64,000 bases of DNA from Rikenellaceae bacterium (GTDB lineage Bacteria > Bacteroidota > Bacteroidia > Bacteroidales > Rikenellaceae), in the NCBI GenBank assembly GCA_017935625.1, contig JAGBHC010000031.1, positions 62,001 through 126,000 on the forward strand. Direction: 5' to 3'. The notes beneath the pieces are model-generated. The model had not been told where the DNA came from. It was given only the letters and a program-made list of their open reading frames with translations, and made no database searches. This document shows positions 9,501-17,078 of this stretch, one piece after another; positions within the stretch are counted from its first letter, which is position 1, and the number at the start of each line of letters is the position of its first letter. The position numbers and the translations under genes are program-made.

Positions 9501-9610
9501 GCGCAGTCCCAGAGACTGGTCGTCGGCTCCATGGTGAGCAGGTAGACTACGGCCGCGGCGAGGAAGACGAGCCAGCCGACCAGAAGGTCGTATTTACGGA
9601 AATAGTTCAT
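6524..9610 (-). CDS. DUF2723 multi-spanning membrane protein (TMEM260-like)
   Basis: A 1028-residue integral membrane protein of the Bacteroidetes DUF2723 family, a GT-C-fold family related to TMEM260-type O-mannosyltransferases; its exact acceptor is not known to me. The start MNYFRKYDLLVG at 9610 is preferred over an in-frame upstream ATG because the extra 28 residues are arginine-rich. Signature segments are MEPTTSLWDCAEFIAIS, KLEVGHPPGAPLFMM and the acidic loop residues near the first helix. The N-terminal half has about ten hydrophobic helices. A large periplasmic/soluble C-terminal part (about residues 640-1028) ends with alanine-rich TPR-like helices. It is transcribed alone. Confidence 0.9.
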   Translation of the reverse strand: MNYFRKYDLLVGWLVFLAAAVVYLLTMEPTTSLWDCAEFIAISFKLEVGHPPGAPLFMMISRLFTIFAPGNEYAAAMVNAMSSTASAFTILFLFWTITHLARGIYRKRPEQLTAAESWTVIGAGVIGAMAYTFTDTFWFSAIEGEVYALSSMFTALVIWAMLRWENVADEPHANRWLVLIAYLMGLSIGVHILNLLTIPALVFIYYFRKSDCVTWRGVVKATLASGAILLAIYAVIMPYTVAIAAFFDRIFVNVFGLPINSGLIFFVFALFALMGWAVWFTYKRGKVLLNTIALCVTVILLGYGSYASVVIRASVNPPMNSNDPDNPHGLLRLINRDQYGSQPQLFGPAYSSPVTSIKYRDIYYIDDNGKYASDQEFNGYEYPSEFRFFFPRMYSSAKDFYPAEYQKWGQVEGRKIRYGDQMVTVPTFGENLRFFFSYQLNFMYWRYFLWNFVGRQSDIQSTGQITDGNWLSGIRFIDELYLGPQDDLPADIAGNKGRNTYYFLPFILGIIGLVYQLNRDKRNFAIVLWLFFMLGIAMVLYFNTPPGEPRERDYVYAGSFYAFCIWIGLGVMWFKDMFSALRKKESGVWGAVAATAVCSCVPVILAAQNWDDHDRSHRYVARDIGYNYLQSALPNAIVMNYGDNDTFPLWYNQEVEGVRPDIRVMNLSYLGGDWYIEEQKSKMNDSDPVPFSLPRSKYVNRTNEMLLVQDLVGGDTVDIAQVMEFILSDSPRTQYQLDENKSVDIVPARHIAIPVNKENVLASGIVRPEEAHLIADTLYLNITGNSLRKDEMMLLDLLAHFDWKRPLYFTQTLSLANLGLRDYMQFDGACFRLVPIYTPQEQGTVTGAKVGRVDIDYLYPRLMGETRSGEPFEAAFRFGNIADKRTYADSFIQNNLNSAQVRQAFARLADALSAAGDKPRAEQVIDRAIEVYPFDQLRYTYFNTVPLIEAYYNADAIEKGDALLNAYADNLMEKADYYLRFGGAFAEYVEDALQENLVILWELYKTSRKYGRDEIADRLNTYFDTLEV

Positions 9611-10009
9611 AAGAAAACGGTTCGTTAAGAAAAACAGTCGTTGCCCGACGCCGGTCCTAACGCAGGGGCGGGGGCGTTTATTGCGCGGACGCACGGCGCG
9701 GCCGCCTCAAAACGCGACAAAATTAGCAAAATAACTCCGGCTTTGAAAGTCCGCAGCCGAACTTTGTCCGAAAAAGGCAATGATGTATTTCTTTTTTCTA
9801 TTCTCCGGGCTTTCCGCCGGCCGGAGACGGCTGGGGCGGTCGGGTGTCGGAGACCGGGCGCTTATGGAAGGTGCTTCGGGCGGCGGGGATGCGTTTCCGT
9901 TTCGGGAGGATGGCTTGGGGGCGTTTCGGGAGGCGCTTCCGCTCCGTTTCGGGAGGTGCGGGTCGCCGGCGCGGGCCCGTGGATGGGGCGGGTGTCCGGG
10001 GCGGGCGGG
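9611..10009. other. Intergenic spacer between queG and the DUF2723 gene
   Basis: About 400 GC-rich bases with no supported gene. It holds the promoter of the DUF2723 gene near 9718-9748. The remainder is G-rich on the plus strand with no clear structure. Confidence 0.55.
9718..9748 (-). promoter_or_regulatory. Promoter of the DUF2723 gene
   Basis: Minus strand: TAATTTTG at 9725-9718, with TTTC at 9748-9745 after a 19-base spacer. It lies about 110 bases before the start at 9610. Confidence 0.6.
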
Positions 10010-10921
10010 TCATCTTCCGGAACCGAGGTTGCGGCGGAGCCGCGGCAGCCCGCCGCGGGCCATGGGGGTGTCGGCGAACCGGCGGTCGAACTCCTCCTCG
10101 CTCAGGGCGTTCCACCACTCGTCGGAGAGCTCCCGCGGGTCGAACAGCGGGTCGAATCGCGGATTGGTGTGCAGAGGCGCGGCGCGGTTGTAGGGGCAGA
10201 CGCTCTGGCAGAGGTCGCAGCCGAACAGCCAGCCGCAGGTTTCCCGGGGGCCGTCGCCCGCTTCGACCGTGAGGCACGAGATGCACCGGCGGGCGTCGAT
10301 GGTGCGCCGCTCGCCTATCGCCCCTTTGGGGCAGGCCCGGAGGCAGGCCCGGCACGAACCGCATCCCTGCTCGGCGCAGGGTTCGGAGTAGCGGTCGAAG
10401 GGGGCGTTCACCACCAGCTCGCCGAGCAGGACGAACGAGCCGAACTGCGGGGTGACCAGCAGCGAGTTGCGTCCCTGCCAGCCCAGTCCGGCCTCGCGGG
10501 CCCAGCACTTTTCGGCCAGCGGGGCCGAATCGACGAAGGCGCGTCCCCGCAATCCGGGGCAGCGTTTCTCGAGCAGGGCGAACAGGTCGCGGAGCATCTC
10601 CCGGATGGAGCGGTGATAGTCGGCGGTGCGGGCGTAGGAGGCGATGCGCGGGGCGGAGCACCCGGCCGGGTAGCCGAGGCTCGTGTCGTTTTTGTAATTG
10701 ACGGCGCAGACGATGACCGAACGGGCCTCTTCGACCAGCAGCGCGGGGTCGAACCGTTTGTCGATATTCCGGCGCAGATATTGCAGGTCTGCATCGCAGC
10801 CCTCGCGCAGCCACTCCTCGAAGCGTCGGCGGGCTTGCTCCTGCGGGTGGCAGGGGGCTGCTCCGCAGAGGTCGAATCCCGCCTCGCGGGCGGAAAAGAT
10901 GGTATGTTCGAGGCTCAGCAT
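10010..10921 (-). CDS. queG: Epoxyqueuosine reductase
   Basis: Catalyses the last step of queuosine synthesis in tRNA anticodons, reducing epoxyqueuosine to queuosine with a cobalamin cofactor. The 303-residue protein has two 4Fe-4S motifs: CGSCRACLRACPKGAI and CISCL with CDLCQSVCPYN. The N-terminal B12-binding segment includes SVIVCAVNYKND and the middle QGRNSLLVTPQFGSF. The start MLSLEH at 10921 is chosen over one nine codons upstream because the promoter -7 box (10944-10937) would then sit inside the longer frame. It is divergent from the acyl-CoA ligase gene. Confidence 0.94.
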   Translation of the reverse strand: MLSLEHTIFSAREAGFDLCGAAPCHPQEQARRRFEEWLREGCDADLQYLRRNIDKRFDPALLVEEARSVIVCAVNYKNDTSLGYPAGCSAPRIASYARTADYHRSIREMLRDLFALLEKRCPGLRGRAFVDSAPLAEKCWAREAGLGWQGRNSLLVTPQFGSFVLLGELVVNAPFDRYSEPCAEQGCGSCRACLRACPKGAIGERRTIDARRCISCLTVEAGDGPRETCGWLFGCDLCQSVCPYNRAAPLHTNPRFDPLFDPRELSDEWWNALSEEEFDRRFADTPMARGGLPRLRRNLGSGR

Positions 10922-10936
10922 CGCATTATTTTTGTG

Positions 10937-10944
10937 CAAAAATA
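10937..10944 (-). promoter_or_regulatory. -7 box of queG
   Basis: Minus strand TATTTTTG at 10944-10937, just 16 bases ahead of the queG ATG, implying a very short leader. No -33 box is clear. Confidence 0.55.
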
Positions 10945-10966
10945 GCATTTAAATAATAGAAAGCCT

Positions 10967-10974
10967 TATCTTTG
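10967..10974 (+). promoter_or_regulatory. -7 box of the acyl-CoA ligase gene
   Basis: TATCTTTG 39 bases before the ATG at 11013, in the 90-base divergent spacer shared with queG. Confidence 0.7.
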
Positions 10975-11012
10975 CGTTTTGTAATGTGAAAAAACGAGAG
11001 AAAAACTTAGAC

Positions 11013-12650
11013 ATGTATTCAACGCTGAAGGAGCTCTACGAGCAGAGTGTGAAGCGGTTCGCCGGAAAGCCCTCTTTCTCGATGCACGAACGTGAGGAGC
11101 TCACTTACGACGATTTCGCCGACCGCGTCGAAACGGTGCAGCGCCTGCTGGTGGGCGCGGGATTGACGGGGGGCGACAAGGTGGCTCTGCTGAGCGGCAA
11201 CATGCCCAACTGGGGCGTCTGTTATTTTGCGGTGGTGAGCGCTGGCATGGTGGTCGTGCCCATTCTTCCCGATTTCACGGGCGCCGAACTCGATATGATA
11301 ATCACGCACTCCGAGGCCAAGGCGCTGCTGGTCTCCGACAAACTCTTTTCGAAGGTGGGCAAGCCGGTCATCGAGGGGCTCAACATCGTCGTGCGGACCA
11401 AAAACCTGGCCGTCATCTCCCAGCGGGTCTCTTCGCCCGGCGAGACGGCCGAACCCCGGAGCGAAGACCTGGCGGTCATCATCTACACCTCGGGCACCAC
11501 ATCCAAGCCCAAGGGCGTGATGCTCACCCACTACAACCTCTGCATGCAGATGGAGATGATTCACGACCTCTATCCCATCGACGAAAACGACAACTTCCTC
11601 TCCATCCTGCCTCTCTCCCACACCTACGAATGCTCCATCGGCATGATATACGCCTTCATGAGCGGCGCACGGGTCACCTACATCGACCGCCCGCCCACGG
11701 CCTCCACGCTGCTGCCGGTGCTCAAGGAGGTGAGGCCGACGCTGATGCTGGTGGTGCCGCTGATTATCGAGAAACTCTATAAGAGCCAGGTGCTCAAACT
11801 TTTCACCCGCAACGCCCTGCTCAAGTGGTGCTATTCCAAGCCTTTCTTCGCCCGGCGGCTCAACCGTCTGGCCGGAAAGAAACTCTACAAGGTCTTCGGC
11901 GGCCGCCTGCGCTTCTTCGGCATAGGCGGCGCGAAACTCGACCTGCAGACCGAGAAGTTCCTCGCCGATGCCGACTTCCCCTATGCCATCGGATACGGAC
12001 TCACCGAGACCGCTCCGCTGCTGGCGGGATACGTGCCCTCCATGAAGCGCCACCTGCAATCGACGGGACCGCTGCTGAGCCGGATAAAAGGGCGTCTGGA
12101 CGGGGTGAACCCCCAGTCGGGAGAGGGCGAACTGGTGGTCAAGAGCCCCAGCACCATGGTCGGCTATTACAAGAATCCCGAAGCCACGCGCGAAGCCTTC
12201 ACCGAGGACGGATACTTCCGGACCAAGGACCTGGGCTATATCGACCGGGACGGATTCCTCTACATCAAGGGGCGGGCCAACAACATGATTGTGGGGCCCA
12301 GCGGCGAGAACATCTATCCGGAGGAAATCGAGAGCGTAATCAACGGCCTGTCCATCGTGACCGATTCGATTGTCAAGTACGAGGAGGGGAAGCTGGTGGC
12401 CATGGTGCAGTTCAACCGCGAGGAGCTGGAGCGCAAGTACCAGGATTTCAAGGACGAGCTCGGCATGCGCCTGGAGGAGATAAAGAAAGACATCATCAAC
12501 TACGTGAACTCCAAGGTCAATAAGTTCTCGCGCATCTCGGTGGTCGAGGAGCACGACGACGATTTCGAGAAGACCCCGACGCATAAAATCAAACGTTACC
12601 TCTATATCAAAAGCGGCCAGCCCGGCAGGGAGCCGAAGAAAAAATCGTAA
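11013..12650 (+). CDS. AMP-dependent long-chain acyl-CoA synthetase/ligase
   Basis: A 545-residue adenylate-forming enzyme that activates a carboxylic acid (probably a fatty acid) with ATP and CoA. Motifs in order: IIYTSGTTSKPKGVMLTH (ATP-binding P-loop), LPLSHTYECSIG, GYGLTETAPLLAG, and YFRTKDLGYIDRDGFLYIKGR followed by NNMIV and the C-terminal lysine region KTPTHKIKR. The ATG at 11013 (MYSTLKELYEQ) is preferred to a GTG nine codons earlier, since the family begins near this residue. The flippase-like gene follows 17 bases after the stop, suggesting a membrane-lipid operon. Confidence 0.9.
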   Translation: MYSTLKELYEQSVKRFAGKPSFSMHEREELTYDDFADRVETVQRLLVGAGLTGGDKVALLSGNMPNWGVCYFAVVSAGMVVVPILPDFTGAELDMIITHSEAKALLVSDKLFSKVGKPVIEGLNIVVRTKNLAVISQRVSSPGETAEPRSEDLAVIIYTSGTTSKPKGVMLTHYNLCMQMEMIHDLYPIDENDNFLSILPLSHTYECSIGMIYAFMSGARVTYIDRPPTASTLLPVLKEVRPTLMLVVPLIIEKLYKSQVLKLFTRNALLKWCYSKPFFARRLNRLAGKKLYKVFGGRLRFFGIGGAKLDLQTEKFLADADFPYAIGYGLTETAPLLAGYVPSMKRHLQSTGPLLSRIKGRLDGVNPQSGEGELVVKSPSTMVGYYKNPEATREAFTEDGYFRTKDLGYIDRDGFLYIKGRANNMIVGPSGENIYPEEIESVINGLSIVTDSIVKYEEGKLVAMVQFNREELERKYQDFKDELGMRLEEIKKDIINYVNSKVNKFSRISVVEEHDDDFEKTPTHKIKRYLYIKSGQPGREPKKKS

Positions 12651-12667
12651 AACGGCCTCCGGGGTGA

Positions 12668-13795
12668 GTGACGAGCCGCACGGCGGACCCCCGGACCCGA
12701 CACAGCAACGGACACGTGGGCACAGAGAGAAGACATAACCCGTTTGCGGGCATCGGTGCGGGCCGTGCGGTGTGGCCCATACTCTTCGGCCTGGGTGTCG
12801 TGGCATGGATGTTCGTGCGCGATTTCGAACCCGGCATGTTCCGCGGCATCCGCTTCACGTGGGCGAGCGCCGCGTGGCTGGCGGTGGCCGTGCTGTGCAT
12901 GTTCGGCCGCGACCTGGGTTACATGATTCGCATCCGCGTGCTCAGCGAAGGACGTCTGTCGTGGAGGCAGGCTTTCCGCATCATCATGCTCTGGGAGTTC
13001 ACTTCGGCCGTCACCCCCTCGGCCGTGGGAGGCACGAGCGTGGCGGTGGTCTACGTACACAAGGAGGGCATCAGCGTGGGCGAGAGCACGGCCATCGTCA
13101 TGCTCACCTCGTTTCTCGACGAACTCTATTTTCTGGTGATGTTTCCCGTGATGCTGCTTGCGGTGGGCGGCCGGCAGCTCTTCGAGATAACGACCGCGAG
13201 CGACGGCATCGCGACGGGACTCATGACCTTCGCGCTGGTGGGCTACGGCCTCAAGGCGCTGTGGGTGGCGATTATGGGGTACGGTCTGTTCTTCAATCCG
13301 AGAGGGCTGAAGTGGGTGATTGTGAAGATTTTCGGTCTCCGATGGCTGCGCCGCTGGCGCGACGGGGGCATCCGGGCCGGCGACGACATCGTGGTCTGCT
13401 CGGCGAGGATACGGCATAACGGCCCGGGCTTCTGGACCAAGGCGCTGGGCTCGACCTTCCTTTCGTGGAGCTCGCGCTATCTGGTCGCCAACGCGCTGGT
13501 CATGGCGATGTTCTCCGTGGGCGACCACCTGCTGCTCTTCGCCCGTCAGCTGGTGATGTGGATTATGATGCTGGTGATGCCCACCCCGGGCGGCAGCGGA
13601 TTCGCCGAATACATCTTTTCGACCTATTGCAGCGACCTGATAACGGTCGCTCCGGCCATGCGGCACGGCGCGGCGGTGCTCATCGCGCTGCTGTGGCGCG
13701 GGGTGACCTATTATCCCTATCTGGCTGTCGGCGCCGTGGTCTTCCCCCGTTGGGTGAACCGCAATTTCGTGCGTCCCGGCGGAAAGAAGCGATGA
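12668..13795 (+). CDS. Flippase-like membrane protein (UPF0104 / LPG synthase TM-region family)
   Basis: A 375-residue polytopic membrane protein of the lysylphosphatidylglycerol synthase TM-region family (AglD/UPF0104). Characteristic segments are EFTSAVTPSAVGGTSVAVVY and, near the C-terminus, MPTPGGSGFAEYIF, both conserved lipid-handling loops. It lacks the aminoacyl-transferase domain of MprF, so it is not a full lysyl-PG synthase. The GTG at 12668 is the earliest start; a start closer to the first helix (about 12720) is possible. Its place directly after an acyl-CoA ligase suggests a role in envelope lipids, but the substrate is unknown. Confidence 0.82.
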   Translation: MTSRTADPRTRHSNGHVGTERRHNPFAGIGAGRAVWPILFGLGVVAWMFVRDFEPGMFRGIRFTWASAAWLAVAVLCMFGRDLGYMIRIRVLSEGRLSWRQAFRIIMLWEFTSAVTPSAVGGTSVAVVYVHKEGISVGESTAIVMLTSFLDELYFLVMFPVMLLAVGGRQLFEITTASDGIATGLMTFALVGYGLKALWVAIMGYGLFFNPRGLKWVIVKIFGLRWLRRWRDGGIRAGDDIVVCSARIRHNGPGFWTKALGSTFLSWSSRYLVANALVMAMFSVGDHLLLFARQLVMWIMMLVMPTPGGSGFAEYIFSTYCSDLITVAPAMRHGAAVLIALLWRGVTYYPYLAVGAVVFPRWVNRNFVRPGGKKR

Positions 13796-13970
13796 CCCCG
13801 GCCTGCGGTCAGGGGCTCGCGGTCCGGCTTGGCCCGCTGCGTGCCGGCTTCCGTTTTTTTTTTTTCCCCCCCCCTCGTTCCGAGAAATGTCAGAGGCCCG
13901 CGATTGCTTCGCGGGCCTCTGGCGGGTTTGCGGGTTTGCGGGTTTGCGGATGGCGCGCGGACCTTCGCAG
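13796..13970. other. Convergent spacer with hairpin, T-tract and octamer repeat
   Basis: A short GC stem (13824-13828 with 13843-13847) precedes a run of about 12 T (13853-13865), a plausible terminator for the plus-strand gene. A stronger stem, 13891-13921, pairs CAGAGGCCCGCGA with TCGCGGGCCTCTG. After it come three to four copies of CGGGTTTG. Confidence 0.6.
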
Positions 13971-15842
13971 TCATTTTACGGTGCGGAGCCACTTCACCCT
14001 TACCTCCCTCTCTTCGAAAGTGGCGATTACCACGGGTTCGGCGGCGGGTGCGGTTTCGGCACTCCGGGCCGTGGCGGAGGCGCGGCGCTCGGCGGCTTCG
14101 GCGCGGGTCTTGCTCGTCAGCAGCCCGCGGACCGCGGTGAGCAGTTTCCCGTCTGCGGGTTCGGGCGTTTCGGGAGCGGGCACATATTCGGTGGCCAGCG
14201 TGGGCACGGTGATTTCGCCCGATATCCGGCTGCTCTTGCCCGGTTTCAGTCCGGTCAGCGGAATCGCCACCTCGACCTGCTCGCCGGGAGCGACGCGGAG
14301 CGGCAGCGTGCCGGAGGCGACGGTCTTCATGCCCGACTTGACCCGGTAGACCACCTCTCCCGCGAAGGGGGTGTGGCGGTAGTTGTTGCGAACGACGAGT
14401 CGGTTGGTGGTGCGTCCGCTCTTGATGCTCAGCCACGGCAGCGAGGTGGGGCGGTAGTCGTCGGCCAGTAGAGCGACTGCGTCGTTGTTCCAGTCGTCAC
14501 CGGCGTGGTAAAAAACCAGCGGACGGGTGTCGCCCAGCGCCTTGTAGGCCCGGAAACTCTCGTAGAAATTGTATCCGTTGGGCGAGTCTCCGCTCAGGGA
14601 GAAACCCACCACCGAGGGGTGGCGCTTGGTGGCGTGGTAGGCCGAGAGCACCCGGTCGGTGAAGAGCTCTTCCCAGGCCGGGTCGTTGGAGACGTTGCCC
14701 CCTTTGGCGATGGAGCTTCCGCCGCGGGAGGTGTCGATGTCGGCCTGCACGCAGACGTAGATGCCGAGCCGGTCGCACCAGTCGAAGAGTTCGCGCGGCT
14801 GGGGCAGCGTCACCTTGATGAGGTTCACGCCCTGCCGTTTCAGCTCCTCCAGCTCGCGGCGCAGCGCTTCGCCCCGGCTCGCGGCCGAGTATTCGCGGCC
14901 GGTGAGGTCGAGCTTGCGGCCGTTGAGCTCGAGTCTGTCGCCCTCGGAGTAGGAGGCGGCCCGGAATCCAACCGGCAGCGAAAGATACTCGCGGAAGCGG
15001 CCTTCGTTCTGTGTCTTGATTTTCAGGGTGTAGAGCGCCGGATTCTCGTGGCTCCACGGCCGGACCGAAGCGAGGCTGGCGAAAAAGCGCACCGTGTCTT
15101 CGCGCTTCATGTCCAGCGAGATGTCGCGGTATCCCTCGGCGACCTTGCTGCCGTCGGGGGCCGTGAGCTCATAGTAGACGGTGTAGGTTTTGGGGTTGAG
15201 CAGGTGGGTTTTCATCACCACGCCCAGATTGAAAAGGCCCTGACCCTCTTCGCAGCGGGCATCGACCGCCACGTCGCGCACCCGCATGCGCGGCTGGCTC
15301 TGCACGTAGGCTTCGCCCCGCAGGCGCAGCGAGGGGTCGTCGCGTCCGCTCTCCAGCTCCCGGGCCGGGCTGTTGGTGAGCACCTCCACGCGCAGCAGGT
15401 TGCTGCCCTCGCGGGAGAAGGAGGTGAGGTCGAATTCGCCGGGAGTGGAGCCGCTCATGTTGCGGCCGACGTATTTGTTGTTCACGTAGACTTCGTAGGC
15501 CGAGTCGGCATGTCCGATGTGGAGAATGGCCGTGCGGTCGCTCCAGGCGAAAGGCATCTTGTAGCGGGCCGAGTAGACCACCCGCTGTTCGCCGCGCGAG
15601 ACGCTCCAGAGCGAGTCGAGCGGCTGGAGGTAGGCCGATGCCGCCCGGCTGCCCGCCTGCGCCTCCTCGGCGGTGGCGTAGCCAATCAGGCTGCCGCGCA
15701 CGGGGTCGCGCCCCTCCGCGGCTTCGTATCGTTTCTCGGCGGGGTTCTTGTCGCTTCGGGGCCGGGGGGCGGCCGTCGTGCCGGCGGTCATGCCCGCGGC
15801 GACGCAAAGGGCCGCCACGGTCGTCTTGAAAAATCTTTTCAC
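13971..15842 (-). CDS. Secreted GH2-like protein with degenerate active site
   Basis: A 623-residue protein with a signal peptide (MKRFFKTTVAALCVAAGMTAGTTAA) and the GH2 beta-galactosidase domain order: sugar-binding jelly-roll (about 50-185), Ig-like domain (about 190-300), and a partial TIM barrel (about 300-480), then a C-terminal Ig-like domain. It aligns by eye with LacZ-type proteins through RHPSVVGFSLSGDSPNGYN, but the acid/base Asn-Glu is Gly418-Asp419 here. The usual nucleophile and HYP regions also look lost (VTLPQP, VQADID, VFYHAG). It may be inactive as a hydrolase or serve in binding. It stands alone, with its own promoter. Confidence 0.8.
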   Translation of the reverse strand: MKRFFKTTVAALCVAAGMTAGTTAAPRPRSDKNPAEKRYEAAEGRDPVRGSLIGYATAEEAQAGSRAASAYLQPLDSLWSVSRGEQRVVYSARYKMPFAWSDRTAILHIGHADSAYEVYVNNKYVGRNMSGSTPGEFDLTSFSREGSNLLRVEVLTNSPARELESGRDDPSLRLRGEAYVQSQPRMRVRDVAVDARCEEGQGLFNLGVVMKTHLLNPKTYTVYYELTAPDGSKVAEGYRDISLDMKREDTVRFFASLASVRPWSHENPALYTLKIKTQNEGRFREYLSLPVGFRAASYSEGDRLELNGRKLDLTGREYSAASRGEALRRELEELKRQGVNLIKVTLPQPRELFDWCDRLGIYVCVQADIDTSRGGSSIAKGGNVSNDPAWEELFTDRVLSAYHATKRHPSVVGFSLSGDSPNGYNFYESFRAYKALGDTRPLVFYHAGDDWNNDAVALLADDYRPTSLPWLSIKSGRTTNRLVVRNNYRHTPFAGEVVYRVKSGMKTVASGTLPLRVAPGEQVEVAIPLTGLKPGKSSRISGEITVPTLATEYVPAPETPEPADGKLLTAVRGLLTSKTRAEAAERRASATARSAETAPAAEPVVIATFEEREVRVKWLRTVK

Positions 15843-15933
15843 CTGTCGTCGTTCGTTTTGTTGAGGTTTCCGTTTTGTCGTTTTATGCCGATTCCGTACC
15901 TTTACGCCACGGAACGCGCGATAATCCGCACCT

Positions 15934-15941
15934 CAAAGGTA
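15934..15941 (-). promoter_or_regulatory. -7 box of the GH2-like gene
   Basis: Minus strand TACCTTTG at 15941-15934, about 92 bases before the start codon. No clear -33 element. Confidence 0.55.
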
Positions 15942-16005
15942 ATTATTTTTTAGGAACTATCCGCCTCCGCACTCTGTTTTTGGAAAGATTGGAAGAACCG
16001 CTGCA

Positions 16006-16500
16006 ATGAAACGAATGCCGGAACTCTCGCTGCCCCCCTGCCGCCTGCGCGTGACCGAACGCGCAGGCCGCGACCTGGTGTGGGACCCGCTGCGCCGCCG
16101 TTGGCTCGTGCTGACGCCGGAGGAGTGGGTGCGCCGGCACGTGATAGCCTATCTGGAGCGGCTCGGCGCCCCGGCGGGCCGCATCTGTCAGGAGTATCCC
16201 GTGGATGTGAACGGACAGCCCCAGCGGGCCGACATCGTGGTGACGGACGGCGGCGGCCGTCCGCTGCTGGTGGTGGAGTGCAAGGCTCCGGAGGTGGAGC
16301 TCACCCCGAAGGTGTATGCCCAGGCGGTGCGCTACAATGCCGTGCTGGGGGCCCGCTACCTCGCCCTGAGCAACGGAAAGACCCATCTGTGGGTCGATGT
16401 CTCCGACCTTTCGGCTCCTGTTTCCGTCTCGCCGCAGGCCATCCGTTTCGGGGAGCGCGTCGCCGGCCCCGGGGAGGGCGGGGAGGTGCTGCCCGAGTAG
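16006..16500 (+). CDS. Small protein with type I restriction HsdR N-terminal-like nuclease fold
   Basis: A 164-residue protein matching the HsdR N-terminal (HSDR_N_2) family that is widespread in Bacteroidetes. The central segment QRADIVV...PLLVVECKAP carries the D...ExK pattern of PD-(D/E)xK nucleases, and TPKVYAQAVRYN follows as in HsdR. It is far shorter than a restriction subunit (about 1000 residues) and has no helicase domain or hsdM/hsdS neighbours, so a restriction role is unlikely. Its cellular function is not known to me. It is divergent from the GH2-like gene and has no evident operon partner. Confidence 0.82.
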   Translation: MKRMPELSLPPCRLRVTERAGRDLVWDPLRRRWLVLTPEEWVRRHVIAYLERLGAPAGRICQEYPVDVNGQPQRADIVVTDGGGRPLLVVECKAPEVELTPKVYAQAVRYNAVLGARYLALSNGKTHLWVDVSDLSAPVSVSPQAIRFGERVAGPGEGGEVLPE

Positions 16501-17078
16501 TCCGGCCGCTCCGCTCTCCGGGAGGAGTCGGCTGCGGCGGCTGGGGGCGGCGTCTTTGCGGAATCCATCCGTTTCCGGCGAAACCGCGGGCGGCCCGCGG
16601 GTGGAGAAGAGACGCCTCTTCCCTCCCTCCGGCATGCGCCGCTGCCGGCGGAACCCTTCGGGCGGCGGCACGAGGGTTGCAGTCTGGGGAAGAAAAAGAG
16701 CGGTTTATTAAAAATATTTCAATAAGAACATTGAATACTTAAAAATAATTAATATCTTTGCGCGGTATTATTAATATTATGCTGCCGTTATGTGGCTGGT
16801 AATGACGTTCGGAGGGGCTCCGGAACGGGGAAACGCCCGGTCCGGTGGGGCCTGGAACGGACGGTCGGCGGCCGTGGCCCGCAGGCGGTGCCCGGGAAGC
16901 GGAAACGGCGGCGTGCAGCGCGAATTTCGAAATATCTTAATATTTAGTATACAGTTTTAATATACAGTGAATCGGTCTGCCCGGTCTGCGGCAGGGGCGT
17001 GCGACGGACGGATGCGTGCCGGCGGCGGAGGCGGAACGACGAATCGGGTTAATCAGGAGTAACGAGGAGTAGAAAGAA
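16501..17078. other. Spacer and long leader upstream of the ROK regulator
   Basis: The first 180 bases are GC-rich and featureless. A promoter at 16731-16760 would give the regulator a leader of about 310 bases. Inside it, at 16920-16967, is an AT-rich patch with two TATACAG repeats. No short gene is convincing. Confidence 0.55.
16731..16760 (+). promoter_or_regulatory. Promoter upstream of the ROK regulator
   Basis: TTG (16731-16733), 19-base spacer, TATCTTTG (16753-16760), in AT-rich sequence. Confidence 0.7.

Noticed and set aside
16006-16500. Type I restriction system
   Set aside because: The protein has only the HsdR N-terminal-like fold in 164 residues, with no helicase, methylase or specificity subunit beside it.
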